64,000 bases of DNA from Leifsonia shinshuensis (GTDB lineage: Bacteria > Actinomycetota > Actinomycetes > Actinomycetales > Microbacteriaceae). The DNA is taken from NCBI RefSeq assembly GCF_022606355.1, contig NZ_JAHHZQ010000004.1:372001-436000 (forward strand), written 5' to 3'. Positions within the stretch are counted from its first letter, which is position 1, and every line of letters begins with the position of its first letter. Position numbers and translations under genes: made by a program. This document shows positions 33,328-42,520 of this stretch, piece by piece. The notes beneath the pieces are model-generated. The model did not search any database. It saw nothing but the letters and a program-made list of their open reading frames with translations, and was not told the origin of the DNA.

Positions 33328-35673
33328 GTGACCAGAGAATTCCAGGGAAAGATCGAACTCGACGTGCGGGACTCGGTGTCCGATTGGGACGCGTTCCTCC
33401 CGCCGACGGCGCCGGAGGGCTCGCCGAACGTCCTCCTGGTGCTCTACGACGACACCGGCCAGGCGGCCTGGTCGCCCTATGGCGGGCGCATCCAGATGCC
33501 GACGATGGAGCGGCTGGCGGCGAACGGCCTGACCTACACGCAGTGGCACACGACGGCGCTGTGCTCACCGACCAGGTCGACGCTCCTCACCGGGCGCAAC
33601 CACCACTCGAACGGCTTCGCGACGATCTCGGAGTCGTCGACCGGTTTTCCCGGCTACAACTCGCACATCCCGGCGAGCAACGTGCCGATGGCGAGCCTGT
33701 TGCGCGACGCCGGCTGGGCCACCTTCTGGGTCGGCAAGAACCACAACGTCCCGATCGACGAGTGGACGGCGGGCGCCAGCAAGAAGAGCTGGCCGCTGGC
33801 GCAGGGCTTCGACCGCTTCTACGGCTTCATCGGCGGCGAGACCAACAACTGGTATCCATCGCTGGCGGAGGACAACCACTACATCGACCAGCCGTACCTG
33901 CCCGAGCAGGGCTACCACCTGTCGAAGGATCTCGCCGACCAGGCCCTGAAGATGCTGCGCGACGTCAAGCAGACGGAGCCGGACAAGCCCTGGTACTTAT
34001 GGTTCTGCCCGGGAGCGAATCACGCCCCGCACCACGCGCCGCAGGAGTACATCGACAAGTACAAGGGCGTGTTCGACGACGGCTACGAGGCATACCGGGA
34101 GTGGGTGCTCCCGCGGATGATCGAGAAGGGCCTCCTGCCGGAGGGCACCGAGCTGACCGAGCTCAACCCGATGCCGCCAGGGACGTTCTCAGAGACGGAC
34201 GCAGTGCGTCCGTGGGCCGAGCTCAACGCCGAGGAGCGCGCGATGTTCAGCCGGATGGCCGAGGTCTACGCCGGATTCTCGGAGTACACGGACGCTCAGG
34301 TCGGTCGCATCGTCGACTACCTGGAGGAGTCCGGCCAGCTCGACAACACGCTCATCATCTACTGCGCCGACAACGGGGCCTCCGGCGAGGGCAGCCCGAA
34401 CGGCTCGGTCAACGAGGGCAAGATCTTCGGAGGCTACCCCGACGACGTGCAGGAGAACCTGCGCATGGTCGACAAGCTCGGCTCGCCGGACACGTACAAC
34501 CACTACCCGACGGGGTGGGCGGCCGCGTTCTCGACCCCGTACCGGATGTTCAAGCGGTACGTCTACCAGGGCGGCGTCTGCGACCCGCTGGTGATCTCCT
34601 GGCCGAAGGGCATCCGGGCCAGGGGCGAGGTGCGCAACCAGTACCACCACTCGACCGACATCGTCGCGACGATCCTCGACGTGTGCGGCGTCGAGCTGCC
34701 GGCGACCTACAACGGCGTCGAACAGCGCCCGCTGGACGGCGTCCCGATGACGTACAGCTTCGACGCTCCCGCCGACGGCGCCACGACGAAGGAGACGCAG
34801 TACTTCGAGATGTTCGGCAACCGGGGCATCTGGCACGACGGCTGGAAGGCGGTGACCGAGCACGGGCCGGTGAGCGGCAGAGGCGACTTCGCGAGCGACA
34901 CGTGGCAGCTGTTCCACACGGAGGTCGACCGATCGGAGGCGCACGACCTCGCGGCCGAACACCCCGACAAGGTGGAGGAGCTGAAGGCACTGTGGCTGGC
35001 CGAGGCGAAGCGGAACGACGTGCTGCCGCTCAACGACCTCCAGATCATCGGCAACCCGAAGGACTTCGAGACGTTCATGTCGATGGAGTTCAAGGTCCCG
35101 GTACCGCCGAGCGGCCAGTACACGTACTACCCGGGCACCAGTGAGATCCCGGAGCGGTCGGCCGCGAACACCCACGGCGTGTCGTACAAGGTCCTCGCCG
35201 AGGTGGAGACGACGGCCGACACCGAGGGGGTGATCTTCGCGCACGGCTCGCGGTTCGGGGGTCACAGCCTCTTCGTCAAGGACGGGCAGGTGCACTACGT
35301 CTACAACTTCCTCGGCATCCCGCCGGAGAACGTGGTGTCGGCCCCGGTGCCGGCTCCCGGAGCGCACGTCCTCGGCGTCTCCTTCACGAAGGAACGGACG
35401 GGGCAGTACCGGGAGGCGATCGGTCCGCTCGCCCTCTACATCGACGACGAGAAGGTCGCCGAGCAGGAGATCCACACGGTGCTCGGCCACTTCTCGTTGT
35501 GTGGCGAAGGGCTCTGCATCGGCTACGACTCCGGCGACGCGGTGTCGAAGCTGTACGAGGGGTCGCGGTTCGAGTACTCCGGCGGCGAGATCGTCAAGGT
35601 CGTCTTCGACATCGCGGACGACGCCTACGTGGATGTGGAGGCGCACCTGGCCGCCGCGATGTCACGAGACTAG
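33328..35673 (+). CDS. Arylsulfatase (type I, formylglycine-dependent)
   Basis: 781 residues. The N-terminus has NVLLVLYDDTGQAAW (metal-binding DD) and the modification motif CSPTRSTLLTGR with Cys79, converted to formylglycine. It has a C-terminal beta-rich extension (~from 600) seen in large bacterial arylsulfatases. No signal peptide, so probably cytosolic. GTG start. No formylglycine-generating enzyme gene is in the window, so that maturase must be elsewhere. It is followed 4 nt later by a SulP transporter gene: release of sulfate from esters and anion transport look linked. Confidence 0.93.
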   Translation: MTREFQGKIELDVRDSVSDWDAFLPPTAPEGSPNVLLVLYDDTGQAAWSPYGGRIQMPTMERLAANGLTYTQWHTTALCSPTRSTLLTGRNHHSNGFATISESSTGFPGYNSHIPASNVPMASLLRDAGWATFWVGKNHNVPIDEWTAGASKKSWPLAQGFDRFYGFIGGETNNWYPSLAEDNHYIDQPYLPEQGYHLSKDLADQALKMLRDVKQTEPDKPWYLWFCPGANHAPHHAPQEYIDKYKGVFDDGYEAYREWVLPRMIEKGLLPEGTELTELNPMPPGTFSETDAVRPWAELNAEERAMFSRMAEVYAGFSEYTDAQVGRIVDYLEESGQLDNTLIIYCADNGASGEGSPNGSVNEGKIFGGYPDDVQENLRMVDKLGSPDTYNHYPTGWAAAFSTPYRMFKRYVYQGGVCDPLVISWPKGIRARGEVRNQYHHSTDIVATILDVCGVELPATYNGVEQRPLDGVPMTYSFDAPADGATTKETQYFEMFGNRGIWHDGWKAVTEHGPVSGRGDFASDTWQLFHTEVDRSEAHDLAAEHPDKVEELKALWLAEAKRNDVLPLNDLQIIGNPKDFETFMSMEFKVPVPPSGQYTYYPGTSEIPERSAANTHGVSYKVLAEVETTADTEGVIFAHGSRFGGHSLFVKDGQVHYVYNFLGIPPENVVSAPVPAPGAHVLGVSFTKERTGQYREAIGPLALYIDDEKVAEQEIHTVLGHFSLCGEGLCIGYDSGDAVSKLYEGSRFEYSGGEIVKVVFDIADDAYVDVEAHLAAAMSRD

Positions 35674-35677
35674 GGCG

Positions 35678-37279
35678 ATGACCACCGCGCCTGCGACCGC
35701 CCGGCGGTCGTGGCTGCTGCCCACTCTGGCGGGCTACCGCCGGCAGTGGCTCGGCCGCGACATCCTGGCCGGCATCTCGGCGGGTGCGGTGGTCGTGCCG
35801 CAGGCGATGGCGTACGCGACCATCGCGAACCTGCCGGTGGAGGCCGGGCTCTACACAGCGACGGTGCCGATGGCCGTGTACGCGTTCCTCGGCGGTTCCC
35901 GCGCGATGAGCGTGTCGACGACCTCCACCATCGCCACGCTCACCGCGACCACGTTCGTCTCGGCGGGCGTGGTGGCGAACTCGCACGCCATCCCGCGCGA
36001 CCTGGTGACCCTCACCCTGCTGGTCGGCGTCGCGCTGCTGCTGGCCCGGCTGCTGCGGCTCGGGACGCTGGTGGAGATCATCAACAAGCCGACGCTGCTG
36101 GGCATCCAGATCGGGGTCGGCGCCACGGTGGCGGTCGGGCAGCTGCCGAAGCTGCTGGGGGAGACCGATGCGCCGACGGGCAACGGGTTCATCCACAGCG
36201 TCAACGCTGTCATCGCGGCCGTCCCGCACGCCAACCCGGTGACCACCGTGCTGTCGGCCGTCTCGATCGCCGCGCTGTTCCTGTTCAAGCGCTTCCTGCC
36301 CCGGGTGCCAGGGCCGTTGATCGTCGTGGCGGCAGGCATCCTGCTGGTCGCCTTCGGCGGCCTCCGTCCGGCCGGCGTCGAGCTCATCACCCCGGTCGCG
36401 CAGGCGTTCCCCGTGCCGGTGCTGCCGAGTCTCGACCACGTCTTCCAGCTCGTCCCCGGCGCGCTCGCGATCGCGGTGATGGCCTTCCTCGAGTCCGCAG
36501 CCGTGGCGCGCGGCATCCGCGAGCTGGACGACCCCCGCATCGACAGCAACCGGGAGCTGTTCGCGACCGCGATGGCGAACCTGCTCGGCGGCTGGTTCCA
36601 GACTCTGCCCGCCGCCGGCGGCTTCTCGCAGAGCGCCGTGAACAAGGCGGCGGGGGCGCGCTCGCAACTGGCGGCGCTGGTCACGGTGGTGCTCGCGCTC
36701 CTGATCGGGCTCTTTCTCGGACCGGTGATCAGCCTGCTGCCGCAGGCGACCCTGGCCTCCCTCGTGTTCGTGGCCGTGTTCGGGCTGATCGACGTGAAGG
36801 ACCTCGTGCTGCTCTGGCGGATCAGCAGGCGCGACTTCGCCGTCTGCCTGGCGACGACCGTCATCGGGCTGACCGCCGGCCTGCTCGCCGCCGTCGCGGT
36901 CGGAGTGCTGTTCACGCTGGTGCTGCTGCTCGCCGCCCTCAACAAGCCGCGGGTCCGGGTGGACGAGACCGCGGGAGGCCGCATGGCGGTCAGCCTGCTC
37001 GGACCGCTCTACACCGCCAATGTGCTCGCCACCGAGCAGACCATCCTCGACGCGGTCGACGCGGAGCGTGCGACGGGCGAGGTCACCGAGCTGACCCTCG
37101 ACTGCTCCACGATGCAGGACATCTCGATCACCGTCATCCTCGCCCTCCAGAACCTCGACCAGGAGCTCGCCGGGCGCGGCGTACGACTCCGCGTGCGCGG
37201 CCTCCCCTCCGCCGCGCACGCGGTCGCCGCCCGCACGAAGTGGTTCCAGGGGCTGCAGGCGGAGGGGCGCGTCGGCTAG
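35678..37279 (+). CDS. SulP family anion transporter with STAS domain (2)
   Basis: 533 residues. SulP core with VVPQAMAYATIANLPVEAGL and LPAAGGFSQSAVNKAAGARS, about 12 helices, then a STAS domain (LTLDCSTMQDISITVILAL). It is clearly a separate paralog of the SulP at 30939. It begins 4 nt after the arylsulfatase stop, hence co-transcribed; a role in exchanging sulfate or a sulfated substrate is inferred. Confidence 0.92.
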   Translation: MTTAPATARRSWLLPTLAGYRRQWLGRDILAGISAGAVVVPQAMAYATIANLPVEAGLYTATVPMAVYAFLGGSRAMSVSTTSTIATLTATTFVSAGVVANSHAIPRDLVTLTLLVGVALLLARLLRLGTLVEIINKPTLLGIQIGVGATVAVGQLPKLLGETDAPTGNGFIHSVNAVIAAVPHANPVTTVLSAVSIAALFLFKRFLPRVPGPLIVVAAGILLVAFGGLRPAGVELITPVAQAFPVPVLPSLDHVFQLVPGALAIAVMAFLESAAVARGIRELDDPRIDSNRELFATAMANLLGGWFQTLPAAGGFSQSAVNKAAGARSQLAALVTVVLALLIGLFLGPVISLLPQATLASLVFVAVFGLIDVKDLVLLWRISRRDFAVCLATTVIGLTAGLLAAVAVGVLFTLVLLLAALNKPRVRVDETAGGRMAVSLLGPLYTANVLATEQTILDAVDAERATGEVTELTLDCSTMQDISITVILALQNLDQELAGRGVRLRVRGLPSAAHAVAARTKWFQGLQAEGRVG

Positions 37280-37289
37280 CCGCGTCCGC

Positions 37290-38165
37290 TCAGCCGTCAC
37301 CCCAGGCGAGCACGCCCGTGGCGACCTGCCAGGCCTCGCCCCGGTCGTAGCGCTCGATCACGAGCCGCTGCAGCGCGGTCGGGTGCTCCAGGTGCGGCAG
37401 GCGGGTGCGGTCGCGTTCGCGGAACAGGAAGTAGAGTGCCTCGGTCGCTGCGTCGACGGGCTCGCCCACGAGTGTGTAACGCTCCGCGAACCGGACGAGG
37501 TTGGTGTCGGCGGGCAGCGACCGCGCGAGGAAGGGATCCAGCAGCCAGCTCTCGCACACGCCCGCGACGATCCTGCGGTCGGGGAAGACCGTTCCGAAGA
37601 ATTCGCGCGCCCGTCGGATGCTCTCGTCGACCTGGTCCGGGCTGAGCGGCCCGGACTCGGGGATGTGCATGCCCACGACCCAGTCACCTGGGGCGATCCC
37701 GCCGGGCAAGGCGGACACGCTGCCCGCCGGCACCGCGAGCTGCGTGCGCTGGAGGGCGAAGGTGAGCCGGCCGATGCCGAAGAGCATGCCGACGTAGTGC
37801 GGGATGAGCCAGGTCCACGTCTCCAGTCCGAACCCGCCGTGGCGGAGCCGGTGGATGCCCGTGTTCCGCCCCACGTCCGCAAGTGTCGATCCGGTGACCT
37901 CGGCCGGCACGCCGAGCCCTTCGTGGTGAGCGATCAGCCGGGGGGTCAGCTCGACATAGGCGCGGAGCCAGGCGAGCGGCGGGATGCCGAGGTGGTCGAG
38001 CCGCGCCTCCTCGAAGGTGCCGAGGAAGGGGAGGATCGCTTTCTCGGCGAGGCGGGCGGCCTCCGCGACGGCAGGGTCGGTGAGGAGCCGCTCGACGTCG
38101 CGGCGATCGGCGTCATCGAACCCGAGCAGGTCGAGCGTGTCCGTGTCGGCGGTGTTCGTGCTCAT
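37290..38165 (-). CDS. Acyltransferase-like protein (NAT_N / GNAT-like C-terminal domain)
   Basis: 291 residues. The helical N-terminal part (PLAWLRAYVELTPRLIAHHE) and the C-terminal part (GIAPGDWVVGMHIPESGPLS; RRIVAGVCESWLLDPFLA) match actinobacterial proteins described as acyltransferase domain-containing, with a GNAT-like C-terminal domain. It is coupled by an ATGA overlap to the sugar permease gene and ends the ABC operon, so it probably acylates the imported sugar or a product. The exact reaction is not known. Confidence 0.75.
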   Translation of the reverse strand: MSTNTADTDTLDLLGFDDADRRDVERLLTDPAVAEAARLAEKAILPFLGTFEEARLDHLGIPPLAWLRAYVELTPRLIAHHEGLGVPAEVTGSTLADVGRNTGIHRLRHGGFGLETWTWLIPHYVGMLFGIGRLTFALQRTQLAVPAGSVSALPGGIAPGDWVVGMHIPESGPLSPDQVDESIRRAREFFGTVFPDRRIVAGVCESWLLDPFLARSLPADTNLVRFAERYTLVGEPVDAATEALYFLFRERDRTRLPHLEHPTALQRLVIERYDRGEAWQVATGVLAWGDG

Positions 38166-39061
38166 CGCAGGGCCCCGTTCGTGGCGCCGGCCACGAAGAA
38201 GCGCTGGAAGACGATGTACAGCACGATGAGCGGAGCCGCGATCATCAGTGTCGCGGCGGCCAGCAACGCCCACTGGTTGTTGCCGTTCTGGCCGTAGAAC
38301 GAGAGCAGGCCCTGCGCGACCGTCTGCAGCTGCGGCGACGACAGATAGATGGTCGGCCCGATGATGTCGTTCCAGACGCCGATCGCCTGCAGGATGAAGA
38401 CGGTCGTGAGCACCGGTCGGCACAGCGGGAGGACGAACGACCAGATGTAACGGAAGTAGCCGCAGCCGTCCATCGCGGCCGCTTCGTCGAGCTCACGGGG
38501 GAGCGTCCGCAGGTAGCCGACGATGAGGAGCGGCCCGATGCCGAGCCCGGCCGTCGAGATCAGGATGAAGCCGATGCGCGTGTCGTAGAGGCCGAGCTGC
38601 AGCATGAGCTGGAACTGCGAGACGATCGAGTTGGGCAGGAAGAGCGCGAGGGCGAAGAGCACTCCGACCGTGCGGGAGAACCGTACGTATCCGCGGGCCA
38701 CCGGGAACGCGATCAGCACCGAGAGGATGACGGCGATCCCCGCGGAGACCACCGCGTAGACGAGGCTGTTGACGATCAGGTTGCCGAAGCCGCCGCGCGA
38801 CCACGCGTCGACGAAGTTCTGCAGTGCGACTCCGTGCGCGACCGCGCCCGGGTCGCGCACGAACTCGTCAGGGCGCTTGAACGCGGTGTTCACGAGGAAC
38901 AGCAGCGGGAACACGTAGATGAGGACGACGCCGACGACGATCAGGTAGGTGAGCCCGCGCATGCCGGCCAGGCGGGCCCGGGCGGCAGTCAGCGGCGCCG
39001 TCCGGCGGCGGGGAGCGCCCGACCGGGCGATGACGCGCCGCGCCGAGGATTCGGATGTCAC
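38162..39061 (-). CDS. Carbohydrate ABC transporter permease (MalG type)
   Basis: 299 residues, six helices. The EAA loop RELDEAAAMDGCGYFRYIW contacts the ATPase; IVNSLVYAVVSAGIAVILSV and SQFQLMLQLGLYDTRIGF are typical of MalG-like proteins. GTG start overlaps the stop of the MalF-type gene (GTGA). Third gene of the operon. No ATPase gene is present, so a shared MsiK-like ATPase elsewhere must energise it. Confidence 0.93.
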   Translation of the reverse strand: MTSESSARRVIARSGAPRRRTAPLTAARARLAGMRGLTYLIVVGVVLIYVFPLLFLVNTAFKRPDEFVRDPGAVAHGVALQNFVDAWSRGGFGNLIVNSLVYAVVSAGIAVILSVLIAFPVARGYVRFSRTVGVLFALALFLPNSIVSQFQLMLQLGLYDTRIGFILISTAGLGIGPLLIVGYLRTLPRELDEAAAMDGCGYFRYIWSFVLPLCRPVLTTVFILQAIGVWNDIIGPTIYLSSPQLQTVAQGLLSFYGQNGNNQWALLAAATLMIAAPLIVLYIVFQRFFVAGATNGALR

Positions 39062-40023
39062 AGTTGCGTCTCCTGTCTGCGGAGGAACCAGAGGGCGATG
39101 AGCGAGATGATCGCGGTGAGCACGAACTGCACCATGGAGATCGCCGACGCGTAGCCCTGCTCCGACGAGCCGCCGAATCCCAGCGCGAAGATCTGCATGG
39201 CCAGCACGGAGGTCGAGGGGCGCGAACCCGTCAGGACGTAGATGATCTGGTAGGTCTGCAGCGACCCGATGATCGAGATGAGCACGTTCACGGTCGTCGC
39301 CGGCGCGATGAGGGGGACGGTGATGCGCCGGAACCGCTGGAAGGCGTTCGCGCCGTCGACGGTCGCCGCCTCGTACAACTCGGCCGGGATCGCCATGAGG
39401 CCGGCGTGATAGATCATCATCGAGTAGCCGAGCGACATCCAGATCTGGACGAAGATGACGATCCCGAGGGCGAGGTTCGGGTCGCCGAGGAACGCCGAGC
39501 TCTGGCCGAAGAGCGCCCAGATGCTGGCGGCCGGGCCGCCGGTCGGGTTGAAGAACAGCGACCAGATCAGGCCGGTCACCGTCACGCCGAGCACGACCGG
39601 CATGAAGATGATCGCCCGGAAGAAGGCGGCGCCCTTGATCTTGTTGTTCAGCAGCACCGCCGTGCCGAGCGCCAGCGCGTTGAGGACGACGGTGACGCAG
39701 AACGCGAAGACGAGGGTGCGCCACAGCACGCCGAGGTTGGCCGACGCCTCGCCCGAGGCGAAGAAGCGCGTGTAGTTCTTGAAGCCGACCCAGTTCCATC
39801 CGATCCCCGGGATGCCGGAGACGTCCGTGAACGAGAAGAGGACGACGGTCACGGCCGGCACGAGAGAGAACAGCCCGAAGAGCACCAGGCCGGGCGCCAT
39901 CCCGAACCACGGAGCTGCTCTGCCCCGGCCGGAGGCGGCGAACGGATTGCGCAGGGGCGCGGCGGTTCGGCGCCGCGCCCCTGTCTTCGTGCGGCCGGAG
40001 ACCGCAGCGCTGTCGAGGATCAC
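39058..40023 (-). CDS. Carbohydrate ABC transporter permease (MalF type)
   Basis: 321 residues, six helices after a basic cytoplasmic N-terminus. FGMAPGLVLFGLFSLVPAVT and the EAA loop IPAELYEAATVDGANAFQRF identify a MalF-like permease. GTG start overlaps the binding-protein stop (GTGA). Every junction of this operon is a 4-bp overlap, which implies balanced, coupled synthesis of the importer. Confidence 0.93.
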   Translation of the reverse strand: MILDSAAVSGRTKTGARRRTAAPLRNPFAASGRGRAAPWFGMAPGLVLFGLFSLVPAVTVVLFSFTDVSGIPGIGWNWVGFKNYTRFFASGEASANLGVLWRTLVFAFCVTVVLNALALGTAVLLNNKIKGAAFFRAIIFMPVVLGVTVTGLIWSLFFNPTGGPAASIWALFGQSSAFLGDPNLALGIVIFVQIWMSLGYSMMIYHAGLMAIPAELYEAATVDGANAFQRFRRITVPLIAPATTVNVLISIIGSLQTYQIIYVLTGSRPSTSVLAMQIFALGFGGSSEQGYASAISMVQFVLTAIISLIALWFLRRQETQL

Positions 40024-41351
40024 TTGGGGAGGCCGCCCTGCCACGCCGACTGCATCTGCTTGGTGAGGCTCACCATGTCCGACTCGGTTCCGAGCGGGGC
40101 GATGTAGTCGTAGGCGAAGGGGGTCGCCACGATGGGGCCGGCGCTGACATTCGTGTGGAACACCTGGTCCCAGGCCGGAACGAAACCAGACTTCGGAAGG
40201 TAAAGGTTCAGAGCCGTCAGATCGGCAGGCAGCTTCAGATCGCTCTGGGCCGGACCGAAGCCGGAGCCGGCGATGAAGTCGGTGTAGACGTCCTTCGACG
40301 CGTAGAGCGCCAGCCACTCCTTGGCGAGCTTCTGGTTCTTCGACGACTTCGGGATCGCGAGACTGAACTCCAGTTTGGAGGCCAGGTACTTGTTGTCGGA
40401 TGCCGTGTCGGAGCCCGGCATCGGGAAGTATCCGAACTGGAACTTCGGGTCGGCGGTGGTGATCGCCGGGATCTCCCACGAGCCGTCGGGGAGCATCGCG
40501 GCCTCGCCCTTGACGAAGCGGGACGGGACGGAGGCGTAGTCGATGCCCGTCCAGTTCGGGAGCGTGTTGTCGTAGACGGTCTGCACCCGCTTCATCAGGG
40601 TGAGCGAGGTGCTGCCGGCGAGGTCCGCCTTCCCCGTCCACAGGTCCTTGTCGAGCTGGACCGTGTCGGGATAGAGCGACTGCACCATCGCGAAGGTCGG
40701 GAGCACGGCCGGCCAGAGGTCTTTGCCGCCCATGATGAAGGGGCTCACGCCGTGCTGCTTGAGCACGTCGATGGTGTGCAGCATCTCGTCCCAGGTGGTC
40801 GGGACCGAGAGCCCGTACTGCTGGAACATGGCCTTGTTGTAGAACACGCCCGTCTCGTGGCTGACGCCCGTCGGCACGGCGTACTGCTTGCCCTTGTACG
40901 CGAACTGGTCGAGCACGCCGCTCGAGAAGTTCTTCATGAAGGGCTCGTCGGTGAGGTCGACCCAGGCTCCGGCCGCGAGCCCCTGCACCCAGGAGCTCTC
41001 CTTCTGCCCGACCACCCACTTCGGCAGGAGCGAGGTGCCGCCCTGAGACGACCCCTCGGTGATGTCGACGTCCTTGGCGGTGAGCCTGGTGTTCTTCACC
41101 GTGTCGAAGTCGGTGCCGATCGCGGTGCTGAACTGCACCTTCACGCCGGGGTGCTCCTTCTCGAAGCGCGCGTTGATCTTCTTGAACTCGGCGTCGGTCG
41201 GAGCGTTGCTGTGCACGAGGATCTTGAGCACGCCGCTGTCGCCGCCTGTGTCCCCTCCGCCCAGATAGCTGCAGCCGGCGGTGAGCACGGCGAGGGATGC
41301 GGCGACGGCGACCGCGACGAAGCGGACGGTGCGTCTCGGGGACCGGATCAT
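40020..41351 (-). CDS. Sugar-binding lipoprotein of the ABC importer
   Basis: 443 residues. Basic start, hydrophobic helix and lipobox LTAGC (C27) give a membrane-anchored binding protein. The body is a family 1 solute-binding protein (ALHVSN-like start VLKILVHSNAPTDAEFKKIN; ETGVFYNKAMFQQYGLSVP; FVKGEAAMLPDGSWEIP). First gene of the importer operon, with AAGGAG before ATG. A GntR-type operator lies in its promoter. The context suggests an amino sugar or its oligomer as ligand. Confidence 0.93.
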   Translation of the reverse strand: MIRSPRRTVRFVAVAVAASLAVLTAGCSYLGGGDTGGDSGVLKILVHSNAPTDAEFKKINARFEKEHPGVKVQFSTAIGTDFDTVKNTRLTAKDVDITEGSSQGGTSLLPKWVVGQKESSWVQGLAAGAWVDLTDEPFMKNFSSGVLDQFAYKGKQYAVPTGVSHETGVFYNKAMFQQYGLSVPTTWDEMLHTIDVLKQHGVSPFIMGGKDLWPAVLPTFAMVQSLYPDTVQLDKDLWTGKADLAGSTSLTLMKRVQTVYDNTLPNWTGIDYASVPSRFVKGEAAMLPDGSWEIPAITTADPKFQFGYFPMPGSDTASDNKYLASKLEFSLAIPKSSKNQKLAKEWLALYASKDVYTDFIAGSGFGPAQSDLKLPADLTALNLYLPKSGFVPAWDQVFHTNVSAGPIVATPFAYDYIAPLGTESDMVSLTKQMQSAWQGGLPK

Positions 41352-41450
41352 GGAATCTCCTTCGATTCCGAGCTGCTGTGCTCGGTCTATGGGGGACACC
41401 CGAGGGTGCGCGACCGGAGCCGTGCTCTCTCGGGCGGAGAGTGCTGTCAT

Positions 41451-41478
41451 TCTGTAATGGTCTAGACCCCTGTGTCAA
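41451..41478 (-). promoter_or_regulatory. Importer promoter with GntR operator (site 1)
   Basis: On the minus strand, -35 TTGACA (41473-41478) and a weak -10 TACAGA (41451-41456) are 16 nt apart, and the spacer holds the operator AATGGTCTAGACCCCT (41456-41471 on the plus strand). The core TGGTCTAGACC equals the centre of the DasR/NagR consensus. Repressor binding here would block polymerase. Confidence 0.75.
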
Positions 41479-41579
41479 GACTGGAGCGCAGATCGACTCC
41501 GCGAAGGCCGGTTCCCGGGTCGCAGGAGCCCCTCGGGATGGGGCCCGATGGGCGCGCGGTCGCCGGTGGAGCAGACCTC

Positions 41580-42344
41580 TCAGTGCACGAAGCGCTTGAC
41601 CGTCTGCCGGATGTCGTACCGGTCGCCGCGGTAGACGGAGACCGCGCGCTCGATGGGGCGGCGCTGCGCGTCGAAGCCCAGCCGCTCGATCACCAGGGCC
41701 GCGCTGAAGGGAGGCACGCCCAGGGCCTGCGCCTGCTGCTCGTCGAGGACGATCGTGCGGATCACCTGTTCCGCCTCGCTGAGGACGATTCCGTAGGTGT
41801 CGCTGAGCACGGCGTAGAGCGAGCCCGTGAGGTCGAGGTCCTCGATCCCGGGCACCCGGCGTGCGGGCAGGTCCACCTCCTCGAGGCAGATCGGGATCCC
41901 GTTGCCCATCCGCACGCGCTCGATGTGGACCACCTTCTCGGCGGGGCTGAGCCCCAGCTCGGCGCCGACGCTGTTGCCTGCGGCCCGCGTGGTCGCCGAG
42001 ATGACCCGCGAGGACGGGATCAGGCCGCGCGCGGCCATCTCCTCCGAGAAGCCCAGGAACTCGGCGCGCTTGGAGATCCGGGGGTCGGCGACGAACGTGC
42101 CGGCACCCTGGCGGCGCACGACATGGCCGGACTCCACGAGGCTCGAGACCGCCTGCCGGAAGGTCACCCTGCTCACCCCGAACCGGGCGGCGAGCACGCG
42201 CTCGGGCGGCAGCTGCTCGCCCACCGGCATCGTCGCGATCATGTCGAGCAGATGGCGGCGGACCTGCTGGTGCTTGACGCTGTCGGCGTCGAGGACGACG
42301 CGGTCGCCGGCCTCGTCTCCTGAGGCGGGAGGTGCTGGTGTCAT
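41580..42344 (-). CDS. GntR-family regulator with UTRA domain (HutC/DasR subfamily)
   Basis: 254 residues. Winged HTH at ~25-90 (LPPERVLAARFGVSRVTFRQ; VVRRQGAGTFVADP) and a UTRA ligand-binding domain (~100-245; AEKVVHIERVRMGNGIPICL; ALVIERLGFDAQRRPIERAV). It lies between importer and catabolic operons whose promoters share an operator. Regulators of this type sense phosphorylated amino sugars such as GlcN-6-P or GlcNAc-6-P. ATG at 42344 is used; a GTG codon directly before it is an alternative. Confidence 0.92.
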   Translation of the reverse strand: MTPAPPASGDEAGDRVVLDADSVKHQQVRRHLLDMIATMPVGEQLPPERVLAARFGVSRVTFRQAVSSLVESGHVVRRQGAGTFVADPRISKRAEFLGFSEEMAARGLIPSSRVISATTRAAGNSVGAELGLSPAEKVVHIERVRMGNGIPICLEEVDLPARRVPGIEDLDLTGSLYAVLSDTYGIVLSEAEQVIRTIVLDEQQAQALGVPPFSAALVIERLGFDAQRRPIERAVSVYRGDRYDIRQTVKRFVH

Positions 42345-42455
42345 CACGGGCCCGACGCTACCATCCCGGGTGCTGCGCGAGGGTCGATTTCGCCGGAAGG
42401 TCGAGACCAGCCCGACGGGTGGCCTCCGTGGCTCGACCTGCTGCGGCGTTCCCCT

Positions 42456-42505
42456 TTGACACGCTCGGGCAGTGCCTCTAGTGTGACCTATAGGTATGGA
42501 CCATT
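42456..42505 (+). promoter_or_regulatory. Kinase-operon promoter with GntR operator (site 2)
   Basis: -35 TTGACA (42456-42461), 17-nt spacer, -10 TAGTGT (42479-42484). The operator lies just downstream at 42490-42505; its minus strand reads AATGGTCCATACCTAT, matching site 1 in AATGGT-4 nt-ACC. It would act near the start of transcription. Confidence 0.7.
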
Positions 42506-42520
42506 AAGGGAGAGGCATCC

